Part shown: piece after piece, positions 1 through 12,050 of the stretch
Position numbering within the stretch: position 1 is the stretch's first letter
Layout: each line of letters begins with the position of its first letter
Assembly: GCA_013399305.1 (NCBI GenBank)
Contig: VXAI01000381.1
Location: 93,809-157,808, forward strand
Length of the DNA stretch: 64,000 bases
Source: Rostratula benghalensis
Taxonomy: Eukaryota; Chordata; Aves; Charadriiformes; Rostratulidae
Reading direction: 5' to 3'
Made by a program: the position numbers and the translations under genes
The notes under the pieces: generated by a model
The model's database searches: none
What the model was told of the DNA's origin: nothing
Seen by the model: only the letters and a program-made list of their open reading frames with translations

Positions 1-2801
1 AATTCTTGTTATGTATTCTTGTGAGTTGTTTCTTTAAAGATTAATATAAAGTGATGCTGTTTTTTGTCTGGAGTTGTCAGACTCTCCAACTGATTCGTAA
101 TTTTAAGATAAGAACCCTCATTGTAAAACCTGAAATTTTGATCTGAGTCAGGAGGGTTATAGGACAGTGCATTATATTATTATTAATCTTTTAGATAAAT
201 ATCCTTGGAAAGTTTTGGAAAGAAAACAATTTTCCATTATTTCTCAAATCAGACAAGTTGGTTTGTTTTACCTCTTTGTTTTGTCATGTACTAGCACTCA
301 CTGCCATATTTACTAGGATTTCCTATTCTGCAGAAGGTATTATGTAGCCCTCACCATGTCTAGTGACAGCTTCTTTTCCAGATGTGAAGACACCTCCATC
401 TCAAGCTGGATTGTACCTGGTGAATCCATATTCTTTGTGGTAAACTAACAAGAAAATAAGAAAATACCTTAAGGCTTGTCACGTCAAGGCTGTAACTTTA
501 ATCAGGGCTGACTGGTGGTCCCTGAGGTCACACTGGCTTGCTCTGCTGTTACCTGGGAATAAAGAAAATGAAAGCTTTTCAGGCAAGGAACATCAAGCAC
601 GGGAAAAGAGGACATGGCACATGGTCTGAACTCTTAACTCCCATGCAGGAAATATGGATTTAACTGACCCAGGAAACTTGTAAATGAAAATTCAAGTCCA
701 CACTAAGGAATGGTTAACAAGGACAGCAAAGAAATGACACTTCTTGAGTAAGAGATAGACTCAACCACATTACTGACCTGAATTTACATAGCTGTGACTA
801 CAGATTGTACTAACAAGATCTCTCTTCCAGCATAAGGACAGCACAAGGGGGAATCTAGTGCAAAGGGAGATCTACAGGGTAAAATAGGCCCAGCAAAGGA
901 GTGAGTAGCCTTTCTTTTCCCTTTTTACCAGTTGTATAGTGATAGTAAAAAAAACTAACCCAACACAATGTAGAAAACACTTAAGAAACCTTGAAAAAGC
1001 CTTTCAAGTTCTCCATGTGTTTCAATCTTCCCTGCTATCTCTTTATTCTTGCCACCAAAAAAAAATGCTGTCTAAAGTAGGGGTGATGATTAAATGAGTT
1101 ATTTTACCCTTACGGTATACTTCACAGGCATCCACCATTATGAATGGGTGTCAAGTGAACAGTTACCTCAGGATACTTTATTCACCCCTTCTTTGTCTGT
1201 TAAGACCCAAATCCATTTGTTATGCTTTCTGTGGCATGAATACAAAAGAGCAGACTAAACTAGAAGATTCTTAATGAAACATTTCCCATTTTGAAATAGT
1301 TAATTTGCCAAAAATCAACATTCATTGTGCGGATCCGAGGACCTTTGTTTAGAGTACAGACCTGTCTTCCCGTCAGCTTTCCTACAATTTGCAAATTTTA
1401 TTTTTTTTTATTCTACCTCAAAACAATATTAAAAAAAATTGAGGAATTCATTGGGGTTTTATCCCTTTGGTTAATTGTACAATCAATGGTGTGTTTGATC
1501 ATTTAAGAGCCTATAGTCTAAGGAACTCATTATTGTTAGTAGTGTTTGGATGCTGTATCCTGGTGTGGACTAATGCATTTAGATCTCTTGTGCAAAATGA
1601 GTCTAATGTTACCAGGCATATCTTAGGATCTTATATATACCATGACAAACAGAGACAAAGGAAATGAAGGGACCAACTGAGTCACTGAGTTCTGCCTGTC
1701 CACCACTGGTGACATACATATAACTAGTGCAACACTGTACATCCCTCAGGTCTCTTTTCTAATGTGTTGGGTTTTTGACCTTCCTATTCTGGTTGAATAT
1801 TGTTTAGATAAATAGATATATACATAAATGGTGTGACAGAGAGTTGAAAATACTCCGGAATGCATTTTGATTTCCTTTGTTGATGATCTATTGAATATAC
1901 CTGATGCATTCTATGTGTTCATCGACTTTTCTATTTGTTTCATACTTGTACTCATTTTTACTGATCACCATCCTGCCTTCTGTAATGTCAAGATATAATG
2001 AAAAATCTTCTACCAACAAAGGTGTCCTTTGATATGTCTTATAACTTTTATATATTCTGGATCTGTGCCTGTTGCTTTTTGATGAAGTTTCAATTGCACA
2101 GCACATGGTTATAGCTCAGGATTTGCCAACATTTTTTATTTTTTTTCGTCCTTCCTTGCACTGGATTTTTTTTTTTATCTTAGCTATTTTATTCAGAATT
2201 GCCATAGTTGTGTAAAACATTTATTAAGGACATCCATAATGTTGTTATCTGCCTAATAGGAAAATAAAAACTGTTGAAGTTATTGAAGTTACTGTACTAA
2301 TAAAAAATGTAAATGTGAATTAAGGTCACTTATTTTGTTACCCAAATAATTGACAAGTGTAACAATATTGACCAGAACAATTGCAGTGTATTTGTGTCAA
2401 AACAGCTTATCTGAAACACAAGTTCATTATACAATTTAAAGGCTTCTTAGAGAGTGTCTTCTAAGTGCACTTTTTTGTTGTGTTGTTCTTTTCTTATTCA
2501 TCTTTGCTTTTCCTCTTTTTTTTTTTTTTCTACTATGTTTTTATTGTTTGAATATAAAGGACAAAAGGACCCTGGAGGGCAGACTTAAAAGTGGTGTTTT
2601 CTCACCTTCACACACAATGCTCTGTAGTGGAGGAAAACACTTAAAAGCAGCTTTCTGGACAGGAGGGGAAGAAGAATTTCTCAATGTATTTCCATCAATA
2701 TTTCTACATCATTCTTATTCAGGAAAATAATTTTAAAATGTTTTGTTTTAAACATCTCTGAATTAACATGAAAAATCTGGTATTAATTTAAGGTAGGTGA
2801 T
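1..2801. other. AT-rich non-coding DNA, nothing recognised
   Basis: Unique sequence with a T14 run at 2516-2529 and several shorter A/T runs. Short open frames (up to 72 codons) show no domain. I see no repeat family. Confidence 0.6.
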
Positions 2802-2877
2802 AAAAATAACAAAATAAACACACACACAAAAAATAAAAGAAACAAAAAAACTCCCAACCAAACAAAAACCCCAAACG
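2802..2877 (+). repeat. A/C-rich low-complexity tract
   Basis: A strand of A with interspersed C, including a short CA array at 2818-2826 and blocks such as 'ccaaccaaacaaaaacccc'. It has the same character as the tracts at 5140, 7491, 9852 and 49611. Confidence 0.85.
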
Positions 2878-4877
2878 AGAATAATCCGTAAGACCCACTC
2901 CAAAATCGAATAAAAAATCCATGTAAGAAAGGCAGACAGAGGTTCCTCGCTGGAAAATTTCCTCTTTAAAAGAGGCCCCTGCATTAAAACAGATTGCAAG
3001 TGCCTGTCTTACTAAACGGAAGGCACCCCAAGCAGAAACAAGGAACAAAGCCTTTCCTGACTGGCACCCTCAGTAATAATCCCAGAAGCTGTGAAAAATG
3101 GCAGTGATCTGAAAGGTCTGATTCCACCATCCTGCACTGGTGTGAATCAGGGCTACAGACCCTAGTGGATTTATCTATGGGCAAACCTGCTGTACAGCCA
3201 GAATAAGACATTAGTCTTAGAAGACATGTTTACCACAGGTTATTGGGTGCTGTACATGAATTACAGGGTGAAGTTCCCCTGGCTGTACTCTGCAAATTGA
3301 TTGCTAACTCCCATGATTTCAGTTCACTTCTCATGGTAATTTTTTCTCATTAAACATCTACTTTCTGGAGGTAGGTGTTTTTGAAAATGTCTGGTTTTAA
3401 GTCTGTCTTTTCTTAAGTAATTTGTAGTCCCTATGTCCACAAAATTAATTTTATGGACATGAGAAGAGAAGAATTCTAAAAAATCCATGAATCAACCAGG
3501 TTTGGTTGATCCAGGAAGGTATTGTCAGCACACTCTTACAATTTTCACCATGTTTCATTATTTGATAGCAGGAAGGGGTGAGTGCTGATAGTCGTATTTG
3601 TGAATCTGGGAGTAGTGTGGATAATAATATCTAATAACTTCAGAATCTGTACACATAAAATATATCTTTACAAATAAACTTCCAAAAAGAATGTCAATGA
3701 CAATGAACACATGGGTGAGAAAGTCTCTTTTGCTCAGATTTTGCCTGTTCAACCAATAGAAGATGAATAAGAGACAGTGTACTGTCAATCTAGTACCTTT
3801 TTTTTTTTTTTTTACTAGCACTAATTAATTTTGAACACAGAGCAAAACTGATTTAAGAAAAAAAAAAAAATAGGCCTGGGAGAGTCTGAGAATCTGATTA
3901 ACTTTCTTTTGTAATTAAATTGCGAAGAAGTGACCTAAAGTGCAGTTAGCTAGGCATACACTTAATTACTACATGATAAATAAATATCCTGAATCAGAAT
4001 CTGTCTTTTTGGTAGAGGAATAGCAGACCCAAGTAGACAAAGATGTTGAAACAATGAAGGAGATAGGAGAGTGTGACTTGGCTCCTTCTGCTCTAACTAG
4101 AACTCTTTACATTTGAATAGAAAAATCTCAGGTTATAACTTCACTATTTGTTGTTGGACTGTAATCATCACGACATCTCCCTGCTAGTCAAGCACAGATG
4201 AACTGTACTGAGACAGCATTTGGGTACTCATCGAGGTAGGTTTGTATCTCTTCCCAGCGATTTGACAAGGTTTGATAGCAAATGTGACAGTGATTTAACA
4301 AGATTTGATAGAAGATACACTTGACTGTTTCCAGCATAGAGGACAGGGTCAGAATAAACTTCCAGGTAGACCCTCTTGTTGAGATTGAGAGTGGACCATC
4401 TTGCTTTCTAGACTCCTCAGAGAGAAGTCTAGATGTGGCTAGATCCAATCCTAATCCCAGATTTAGTCAACGATGTAGGTCTAATGGATTATGTGTGCCC
4501 AATCGCTGTAGAATGTAACCCTAGTGAAGCTTCAAAGTTTAGCATGCTATTAGTCACTTGTCAAGCATCTTTTGTAATAAGGAAACTTCCCACCTCAAGG
4601 AGTAATCTTGAGAGGTGTCTCAACTCAAGGGGACATCCTGGTGTGCAGAGCACTGCTGTGCAGAAGAAGTCAAACAACTCAGGAAATGTTCACTCTTTAT
4701 AAGGGTAAGTGAATAGATTTATATCTTCCTATCAATCACAGTACCAGTGTTGTGGTTAGGTGGGCACATTGATTAAGTTAGCCTTTGGCTATTGTGTTGT
4801 TAACAGTCTCCCCCAAATCCACTTTGAGCAGAGTGTAACCATCATGACCAGAAACACACAGTATGACCACCATAGGT
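2878..4877. other. Non-coding DNA with T16 and A13 runs
   Basis: T16 at 3798-3813 and A13 at 3858-3870 face each other across 44 bases and could pair loosely. Short frames around 4188-4702 are open on both strands but unrecognised. Otherwise nothing is seen. Confidence 0.6.
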
Positions 4878-4907
4878 GGGGGGAAAAAGGGTTGGGGGGG
4901 TGGAGGG
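4878..4907 (+). other. Canonical G-quadruplex motif
   Basis: There are four G-runs: 4878-4883 (6 G), 4889-4891 (3 G), 4894-4900 (7 G) and 4905-4907 (3 G). The loops are 5, 2 and 4 bases. This meets the G3+N1-7 pattern four times on the plus strand. It stands out sharply from the AT-rich surroundings. Function is unknown, and no promoter feature is evident beside it. Confidence 0.85.
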
Positions 4908-5139
4908 AGCATCAGGGTGCTCAGAGAAGAACTGTGCATGTTGACTCAGTCCTGTTCTATGCACTTGGAAGAAGATAGGCTCGGTATCCTCCAATGTAGT
5001 TTTGAAGAACAAGACGTGTTTGTTTCAAAGGTACAAGGGTAATGTGTATTATCATTAAGACTGAAACAGTTTGCTTTAAATGGAGAAAAAAGGAGATGAC
5101 TGGTCCACATAATTTTTAAAATAATTATTATTGATTTTC

Positions 5140-5190
5140 AAAAAAACCCAAACAAACAACAACAAAAAACAAAAAAAACCCCACCAACAA
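5140..5190 (+). repeat. A/C-rich low-complexity tract
   Basis: Runs of A with C pairs and quadruplets ('cccaaacaaacaacaac', 'aaaaaaaacccc'). Read on the minus strand it is a T/G-rich stretch. It lies just beyond two AATAAA hexamers of the candidate minus-strand terminal exon. Confidence 0.85.
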
Positions 5191-5194
5191 CTTT

Positions 5195-5547
5195 TTTATT
5201 TGTAAAGTTTTGCTTTATTTGGCCTCCAGTTCAATTGGAACAGTAAAATTTTGAATTGTGTCATCTTCTAGGTAACAGAGAACTCAGTCCCATTTTCTAT
5301 CACAATCACTAAAGTGCTGGAAAAATTCCCATTCTTCAAGTCAGTGCAGTGCTTTCACCAGTACCATTCTTGTATGAGCTTGGCAGTTCAAAGGGTGTTT
5401 GCTCTGGTTTTGTTGCTTTGACAATAGATTGAAAAAAGGTGTGAAGGAACACATCTTCTTGAGCCTCACAAGGCTGAATTGGAATTTGTCTCCACATTTC
5501 GAAAAAAGCTTTGAAGAAGATGAAAAACAATGTGAGTTCACTCCCAC
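5195..5547 (-). other. Possible minus-strand 3'-terminal exon or processed-copy remnant with poly(A) signals
   Basis: I do not recognise a protein here. On the minus strand an acceptor-like 'ataattgcag' precedes 5547. A second pyrimidine-rich acceptor-like site precedes 5508. An open frame containing EMWRQIPIQPCEAQEDVF and ending ...GTGESTALT stops at 5336. About 120 bases later come two AATAAA hexamers (minus-strand reading of 5214-5219 and 5195-5200), followed by a T/G-rich stretch (5140-5190) that resembles a downstream cleavage element. Several frames on both strands are open here, so coding use is unproven. The order of acceptor, stop, poly(A) signals and GU-rich element is suggestive. 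It could also be coincidence in AT-rich DNA. Confidence 0.2.
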
Positions 5548-7490
5548 CTGCAATTATACTGCTGATAAGATGTTAATGAAGAGAAGCACTGAATAGAGTC
5601 TGCAGAGTAGCTATAATCAGGTCTTGTTGTAATTAAAATTGTCAACAAATTGACAAAGACTCTTTGTGACTTGTACTAAAACTGCTAGGAAGCTGGAGCT
5701 GGGATCATCTGTGCAAGCACTAAGGCCACTAGCTGAAGCATTGCCTTGTTTCTGAATGACCTTTTCATTAGGAAATTTCCCATGTACAGGGTCAAGCTAA
5801 AGGTTTTGTCAGCCTAAAGCATTAAGTCTACCTTAGGCCAGCTGCATCCTTTTGTGAAAATGTATAAGAAGCCAAGAATGTGCAGGGTGATGCTTTGCCT
5901 CTTTGCTTCCGCCAGCAATACACAGTTTCAGGACTTGCTCATCAAGACTTTTTGCAGGTGTCCAAGTTTCTAAAAACGCTGGATACTTTTAGACCTACAA
6001 AAGAACTGAACTTTTTCTGGGCTGAAATACCTGCATGAATGTTTGTATACACATTTAAGGACCTCCATTTCTCAGTCTGCACATGCAAAGCTTGTTATGT
6101 ACATGGCTCACTGTAACTAACACAAGACCTGATGTGCAACATCAATACTGTGTACGTATAAGGTAAAAGTTACATTCACACAATGGTACTGGGTTTTTGA
6201 AGTTTTTTAAAGTCTTTGTTGAGTAGTGTATTTCAATTTAAAACAAAAGAAAAAAAATCTATGGTGATTTAATTACAGTAACGGTCCATCACAGGGAAAC
6301 TGTGGAATTAGCATGTTTCATAAGGAATTGGATTGGGTTTGGTTAGTATGCCTGGTCGGGCTATGAATGACTGTAGAGGAGATTTGGTTGCCAGGATGCA
6401 GTTTTTGTGAACCAGGTCATCTCATCTTAGTATAATGTTATACTCTTTTTCCTTCTATCGTTACATCAAAAGTTCATGGAAAATCATTAGCGACAGTTTC
6501 ACAGCCTTCAAAATGTATCACCCCTTTTATTCCACTGTAGAGGAAAACACACTGTGTAACTCTCAGCCTTTCATCCTCAAGTATTTGCCACTCAAAAACA
6601 AGTTTGAAAGCAACTTAAATGTACAACACATCATATATTTATAAGCCAGGAGAAGAAATCAAACAGCCTAAGCTTGAAGGAAGGCTGTAAATAGCCCACA
6701 TCTATTTCTATAGATAGACCTGTTTGCATATGGCATATAACTTCTGAGTTCTGATTTTAGCACAAGGTGTGAAATAACTCCTTGCTTTTGAATAGGACAA
6801 ATGCAACGTGATGTGATTAAAAGGATGATTGTAATATTGTATGTCCCAAAACATTAATAAGCTGGCATTACAAATGCTCCCTGGCAACTGATTTTGACAT
6901 CAGCATTATTAAATGTTAATCAAGGAAGAGGAATGACTAGGTAAACATTAAGCAGGAGTGATCACGGGGTGTTAGTAAACATGGGAAGCAACAATGTGTT
7001 CTCACCTGTGGCTAGAGCTGGAATCTGCACCGTATTTCTTTATTATTGTTATTACTTTCTGCCTCTCCGACTGGATTGCATCACTGGGTATTCTAGGAGC
7101 TTTTTCTGCTAATCTTGTTTGGGTGAAAATGAAGAGAGAATTTGCTTTTCTTCTTAAATTTTGCTTTGTTTTAGAGCAAAATAAAAATATTACTAGCAAG
7201 ATTTGTGAGGCTTACAAGTTTGTAATTATTTCTTGCAGTATTTTTAACACCATCTTTAAAGGCACCACTTATTAGTCCTGCTAGGAGTAAAGAACAAAGA
7301 GTGCTAGAAGAGTGTTCTAATGAAGATTTATTCCTTTTTTTTTTTCCTGTTAGCATTTGTGAAACTCAAACTGGACATGAATTAAGTGTTTTCAAAGCCT
7401 GACTTCAGAAAACTGTGTTCAAAAATATTAAATATCCATGTACCTAGTAAAAATGTGTTATATTTCTTCAGGATTAAAGATAGGTAAGTC

Positions 7491-7530
7491 AAAAAAACAC
7501 CCCAAAACAAAACATACCCACACCCCCCAA
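7491..7530 (+). repeat. A/C-rich low-complexity tract
   Basis: A7 followed by 'caccccaaaacaaaac', then 'cccacacccccc'. It belongs to the same tract type seen about ten times in the window. Confidence 0.8.
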
Positions 7531-7760
7531 GTAGGAAGATTCCTCCCAAAAAGAGAGTGAAGGGTGACTTTTCAGCAGTTTTGCTTTCCCCTGCACTGGC
7601 AGAAGCTCTTTCAGGCTTATTTGTAGCATCTGAGAGAACAGCCACACAGTTCCTCTAACATCTGTTGATTGAACATATTTGTCAGCCTCGATTCACCTGA
7701 GAATCATTGCAGTCCTGCTCTACTTCTTCCTTTTTATACCATTGACATGTCCCTCAACCT

Positions 7761-7791
7761 GGGGGGGGACACGAACGGAACGGGGAGGGGG
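7761..7791 (+). other. G-rich patch, imperfect quadruplex motif
   Basis: G8 at 7761-7768 is separated by a 13-base spacer from GGGGAGGGGG and then GAGAGCGG. The long loop makes this a weaker quadruplex candidate than the one near 4.9 kb. Three CpGs lie within 35 bases, which is unusual locally. Confidence 0.5.
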
Positions 7792-8394
7792 AGAGCGGAT
7801 GTCAGCTGGGAATCCTTCCCTGATGGGGAAATCCTCAGTGACCAGTTTAAAGCGACTGGAGATACCCTTTAAAACGCTAGAGCAGTTGGAAAGGGGGAGT
7901 TAATCAAGACTGCCCTAAATTTAGCTTGGAAAACTTATTTGCTTGGACTTTAGAAACAAAGAAAATAGGACAAAGAGTGGACTTTCTTTCAAGCATGAAG
8001 TGTGGTTTTCATTCTGTTTCTTTTATAGATTCTTTTGATGATGAATCTAGAGTCCCTGCTTTATCAGCAGCTGCTTATTCTGTATGTGTTTTTCAAAGCT
8101 TGTCAGTAGGTGTTAAGACACATAGGACAAGTGCTTTTAACGACACCCCATTGAACACACTTATGCTGTGAAGCTTATAGTGTCAGTGACATGAATGTTG
8201 TGTTGTCACCCAGTTCTCCCAGATAATAGCCTGATAATATACAGTCAAACCCCCCTAAAATACTTATTTTGTATTTCAGGATATTTAACTGAGTAACGTA
8301 AGTCCATTCATTTCAGGATGTGCAATCTGAACCTGTTACACCAAAGGGGAAGCCTTCCATGCATTCATTCTTCAGTGCCCTCTATTCTTTGCAG

Positions 8395-8479
8395 CCAGAG
8401 GCTTGGAGTTTGTGTCTGTTTCTTATTTAAAGTAACTGATTCGGGTTCTGTACCTGAGTCCTCTGAGGCTACACTCCAG
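8395..8479 (+). other. Possible 85-base exon bounded by good splice signals
   Basis: The acceptor is 'ctattctttgcag' ending at 8394. The donor is 'CAG|GTAAGG', with the exon ending at 8479. One frame is open across it and includes FKVTDSGSVPESSEATLQ, but I recognise no family. Its length is not a multiple of three. The next feature downstream is the hairpin at 8552. AG and GT signals of this quality occur often by chance in 64 kb. Confidence 0.15.
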
Positions 8480-8551
8480 GTAAGGACCATATCCATGCTT
8501 AGGCACGAGGGAAAAGTTATCTTGATGCAGTCAATGCCATGAACACAGGGA

Positions 8552-8587
8552 ATTGATGACTTGGCATTCAAGTGCCGAGTCATCAAT
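8552..8587 (+). repeat. 15-bp hairpin with 6-base loop
   Basis: The left arm 8552-8566 pairs with the right arm 8573-8587 around the loop 'ttcaag'. Fourteen pairs are Watson-Crick and one is a T-G mismatch, which is a G-U wobble in a plus-strand RNA. A further 6-base pairing (8546-8551 with 8608-8613) could close a larger, asymmetrically bulged stem. The stem is shorter than a typical microRNA precursor. No protein-coding or repeat family explains it. Confidence 0.8.
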
Positions 8588-8613
8588 CATAAAGAATCAA
8601 TCTTCACTCCCTG

Positions 8614-9851
8614 AGGAGCTGGCCCCAGGCAAACATAATTCTCTCTCACTGCCACAGACCTGATAGTTCTTGTCCCATTTGAAGGGAGTGTATTTGTTCT
8701 TATTTCAACATTGATTCACTTGGCATTCAGGAGTATTTTCCAGATTCCCAGAAAATGTCACCTAATTCATCCTCTCTAAAAGGGGTGGTGATGCTTGTAT
8801 ATTAGAGTATCCTAATACTTGTTTTCCCAGTAGTATATTACAGTCTAAGAGCTCAATGGAAAAACAAGATCTTGTTGGTTACCTTATTGCCTTTTGTGCA
8901 TGTGATTTGAAAGAGGGGAATGGTATACACACAAGGAGGGCTGTTAAAAGCTTTTGAGTGCTTTTAACCCAGTCAGAATTTTTGTAACTCTCAGCAGGTA
9001 GGTTAATCAGTAAGCCTTATTATATGTGTTCCAATAGCAACTTGAAAGAATCATTCTGGATTACACCACCATTGCAGTGAGGACCTGTAGTAACCACCAA
9101 TTGAAATCTGGGGCCTATCTGCTTAAAGCTTACATTAACTGTTAGATCTGATAATTTTTTCTGCTTTTTCTTTTTTTCACTTTTTCTTTTTTTTCCTGGA
9201 CCAAATGTCCTGAAAACCATCAGGCATCAGACAAGGGAAAAGTATTTTTCCTTTTTTATCCCTTCTCTTTCTTCTCCATAAATTATTCTTGGTCCTAGAC
9301 AGTGAGTCAGAATACCAAGCTCCCAAACACCATAATATATAACTAGCTAACTATATATGAAAAAGAGGAGTGAATTTACAATTATTATCTTTTTTGCATA
9401 AATTTTAATAATAATTTGGGACCTCTTGGAAGCTGGTATTTGGATCTTTGAAATGCTCCCATAATTAAGAATCTATATCACATTTTTGTCTTTAGAAGGA
9501 GAACTGGTACTCAAAACCTGCTGAAGAGAGCACTTTTCCAGAAAATGGAAAATTTTTCTCAATGTTTGTGCCATGCTTTGGAAGGAGTAACTCACATCTC
9601 CTCCTCCACAAAAAAACAGCCTCAGTCACCAGTGCACGCAGTGCTTTAGGACATTCCTCTTCTCAGATGTGGCTTTCCGCTTGGCCTGAACTGATCTAAC
9701 ACTGTGCTACAGGATAAAAGGGTTATCTCAACCATCCCCTGCTCCTGACTGTGATCTCCTGCTGCTACCTTATGTGAGTTCCAGAAATCATGCAACCGTG
9801 CAGTGAGATGATGCAGTTCACTGCTCTGGATGAAAATGAATTCAGGGAAAG
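8614..9851. other. Non-coding DNA, nothing recognised
   Basis: Unique sequence with a T-rich stretch at about 9156-9197 that gives a lysine-rich minus-strand frame by composition. Confidence 0.6.
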
Positions 9852-9940
9852 GAAAAAAACAAAACAAACAAACAAAAAATCCCCAACCAACAACAAAACC
9901 AAACAAAAAACCAAAAACCCAAAACAAAACAAAAAAACCC
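9852..9940 (+). repeat. A/C-rich low-complexity tract, 89 bp
   Basis: The longest of the A/C tracts. Only A and C are present apart from a few bases, with units such as 'aaacaaacaaac' and 'ccaaccaacaac', then 'ccaaaaacccaaaac'. It is not a regular microsatellite. Confidence 0.9.
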
Positions 9941-11724
9941 TTAAATATTTGATTTTCAGTCAGAGAAGCAAACTGATGAGACTCACCTTGTAGTCACCAA
10001 TGAGGGGATAGAGAGGAAAGACAGATGACTTCTTTCAGACATAGCCTGTGTTAGATCATGAAACGACAGTACCCACACCTGAGTTACTGTGGAATCAAGA
10101 CTGACAAATTCATGTCTTTAAAAGTGGGTTGTGTAAGAGGATGTAGGAGGGATCAGAGGTCTTGACAGCTTCGAACACTTCTGGAAGTACAAAGCAATGT
10201 GAAAGTTTTTTAGACAGTCATCAAACTGTTCTTTACTTCACTTAACTGGGCAGCTGGCCAGATGTGGAACCCTGCTTCTCATTTTTTGTGTTTCTTCCAC
10301 TTTTCACAAATGCTACAATAGTTTATTTANAAAGTATTTATGGGGAATAAGTCAAATTAACAATAAGAAGTTGGAGCATTTCAGCACTGGAAAGAACCCA
10401 GATTCTGTTGCTGTCATGTTTCAGGGTGAGATACGCTGAAGTGGAGGTAGAATCTCTCTTTTTTGAAGGGGAAGGTGGGAGGATTAAAGAAATCATATTC
10501 ATTCTAGTTAAAATTAATGTAAGCAATATAATAGCAACAACTTAACCTTCAAAATTTAGCTTAAGTGGGACTTTCATAATATGGGAATATTGTGTGGGCT
10601 GTTCATATAGGTCTGAAATTCCCTTCTCTCAAATAAACTCAGGTAATGATGGTGAATTTGCACCTTGTTTCTCTGGTGCAAATTTCTGGTCCACAGGGGA
10701 CTTAAGATCATATTTCACCTGCCTAGAAGAATTTTTGTTTCAACTGCTTTCCTGATCTGGAATTAATAATTAGCAATATCAAATTTTAATGAAAAAAAAA
10801 TCTGGCTTATCTTTACAGACACAAAAGTTTCAAAATACACTTATATAAAGTTTGAGCAAGTCTCTAAACTGAACCTCCGAACCATCTGAGTTTTGTTCAT
10901 ACTAAGCTTTAATGCTTGGGAAAGTGACCAATGAGTCATAAAGCAAATCTTATTGCTTCATCAGATGGTGAGTGCAATTTATGGTCTACTGACAAACCCA
11001 GCAGAGTATGCTGAAATATTGTGGTCATGCCTAATAAAATACCAGGTACAGTCTGCAGATAGGGCAAAGACTAATCTTGGCTTCATGCACTAACCTCAGC
11101 TGGAGCCAATGGGAGTAATTTTGGCCTCAGTTCAACAAAATATTTAAGCACATGCTTAAGTCCAGAACTGTGGTTAGAGTGACTACAGGCTACAAATGAA
11201 ATAGGGTGAGTAGGAGCGAGCTCTAAGTAAAACTGGACAAACAGTTTCACCCCTTATTACTAAGTCCCATGGCAGGTGCTCTTATACACTATTTAAGCCT
11301 CCCTTGTAAGATTTTTTTTGTGATTCGAAATGTCCTTAAATATATGTTTAAAATGTAGGTTATCCATTTAGCTGAACTAAGTTTTGAATAGAAAATTTGT
11401 CCCACAGAAGTGGGACAGTGGTGATAGGCAAATGATCAGAAGGTTCTTCTGGCCAAAGAAGTACACATTAGATCTGTAAAAAGTGGCTTAATTAGTCAGT
11501 AAGTTTCCAAGACACCCAGGCAGCCGTTTGCAGTCCTGGCAATAAGAGAAATGCAGTCTTGCTGAGACAATGAGGGACCTGCTCGCATGATGAATCCATG
11601 ATTATCTTTCTCTCCACACATTTCTGCTTGTCCTTCTCACCTAGCTTAGGAGAGCTCTTTTCCGAGAGAATTTCAAGGGCTGCTTTATTTGTTAGGAGAC
11701 AAGGAGGCACTAATAAATTCCTCT
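9941..11724. other. Non-coding DNA, nothing recognised
   Basis: Unique sequence, with one isolated N at 10330. No transposon, RNA gene or exon structure is evident. Confidence 0.6.
10330..10330. other. Isolated N
   Basis: A single unresolved base in 'gtttattta-N-aaagt'. A similar isolated N lies at 28902 inside the large CR1. Confidence 0.99.
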
Positions 11725-11890
11725 GTGTGAGGTATTTAATTACATAATAATGTGTACACTAATCAAGGTAAATGTGTTTGTGAAAACACCTTGATATGGG
11801 AACAGTTAATCACCCAAGGCATTGCTTCTTAACACACCTTGGAAGTTAACTTAATTAAATTAATTAGAACAATGAAAAAAATGAACTGTT
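11725..11890. promoter_or_regulatory. Candidate regulatory block rich in homeodomain-type TAATTA sites
   Basis: TAATTA occurs at 11737-11742, 11852-11857 and 11861-11866. A SOX-type AACAATG lies at 11868-11874. A bulged inverted repeat spans 11762-11795, where ATCAAG pairs with CTTGAT and GTGTTT with AAACAC. No transposon is recognisable. Clusters of this sort are typical of vertebrate developmental enhancers, but in AT-rich DNA TAATTA is also common by chance. Cross-species conservation was not assessed. Confidence 0.25.
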
Positions 11891-11961
11891 TATTGGTCTA
11901 CAATGGCCTGAAGCGAGCGCTTTTCCACCATTGCTAGGAAATCTCCCAGACTGCAAGTCTT

Positions 11962-12050
11962 CTTTGGGTTGGTTGGTTTTTTTTGTTGTTGTTTGTTTGT
12001 TTTTGTTGTTTTTTGTTTTTTTTTCCTGATTGTTTGTTTGGGATTTTTTT
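11962..12050 (+). repeat. T/G-rich low-complexity tract
   Basis: The reverse-strand equivalent of the A/C tracts: 'ggttggttggtttttttt' and then many TTG and TTTG units. It ends in 'gggattttttt'. Confidence 0.9.

Larger units (their letters stand above)
5556..8300. other. Non-coding DNA, little recognised
   Basis: Apart from the A/C tract at 7491 and the G-rich patch at 7761 already listed, I see only unique AT-rich sequence. Open frames are below 95 codons. Confidence 0.6.
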
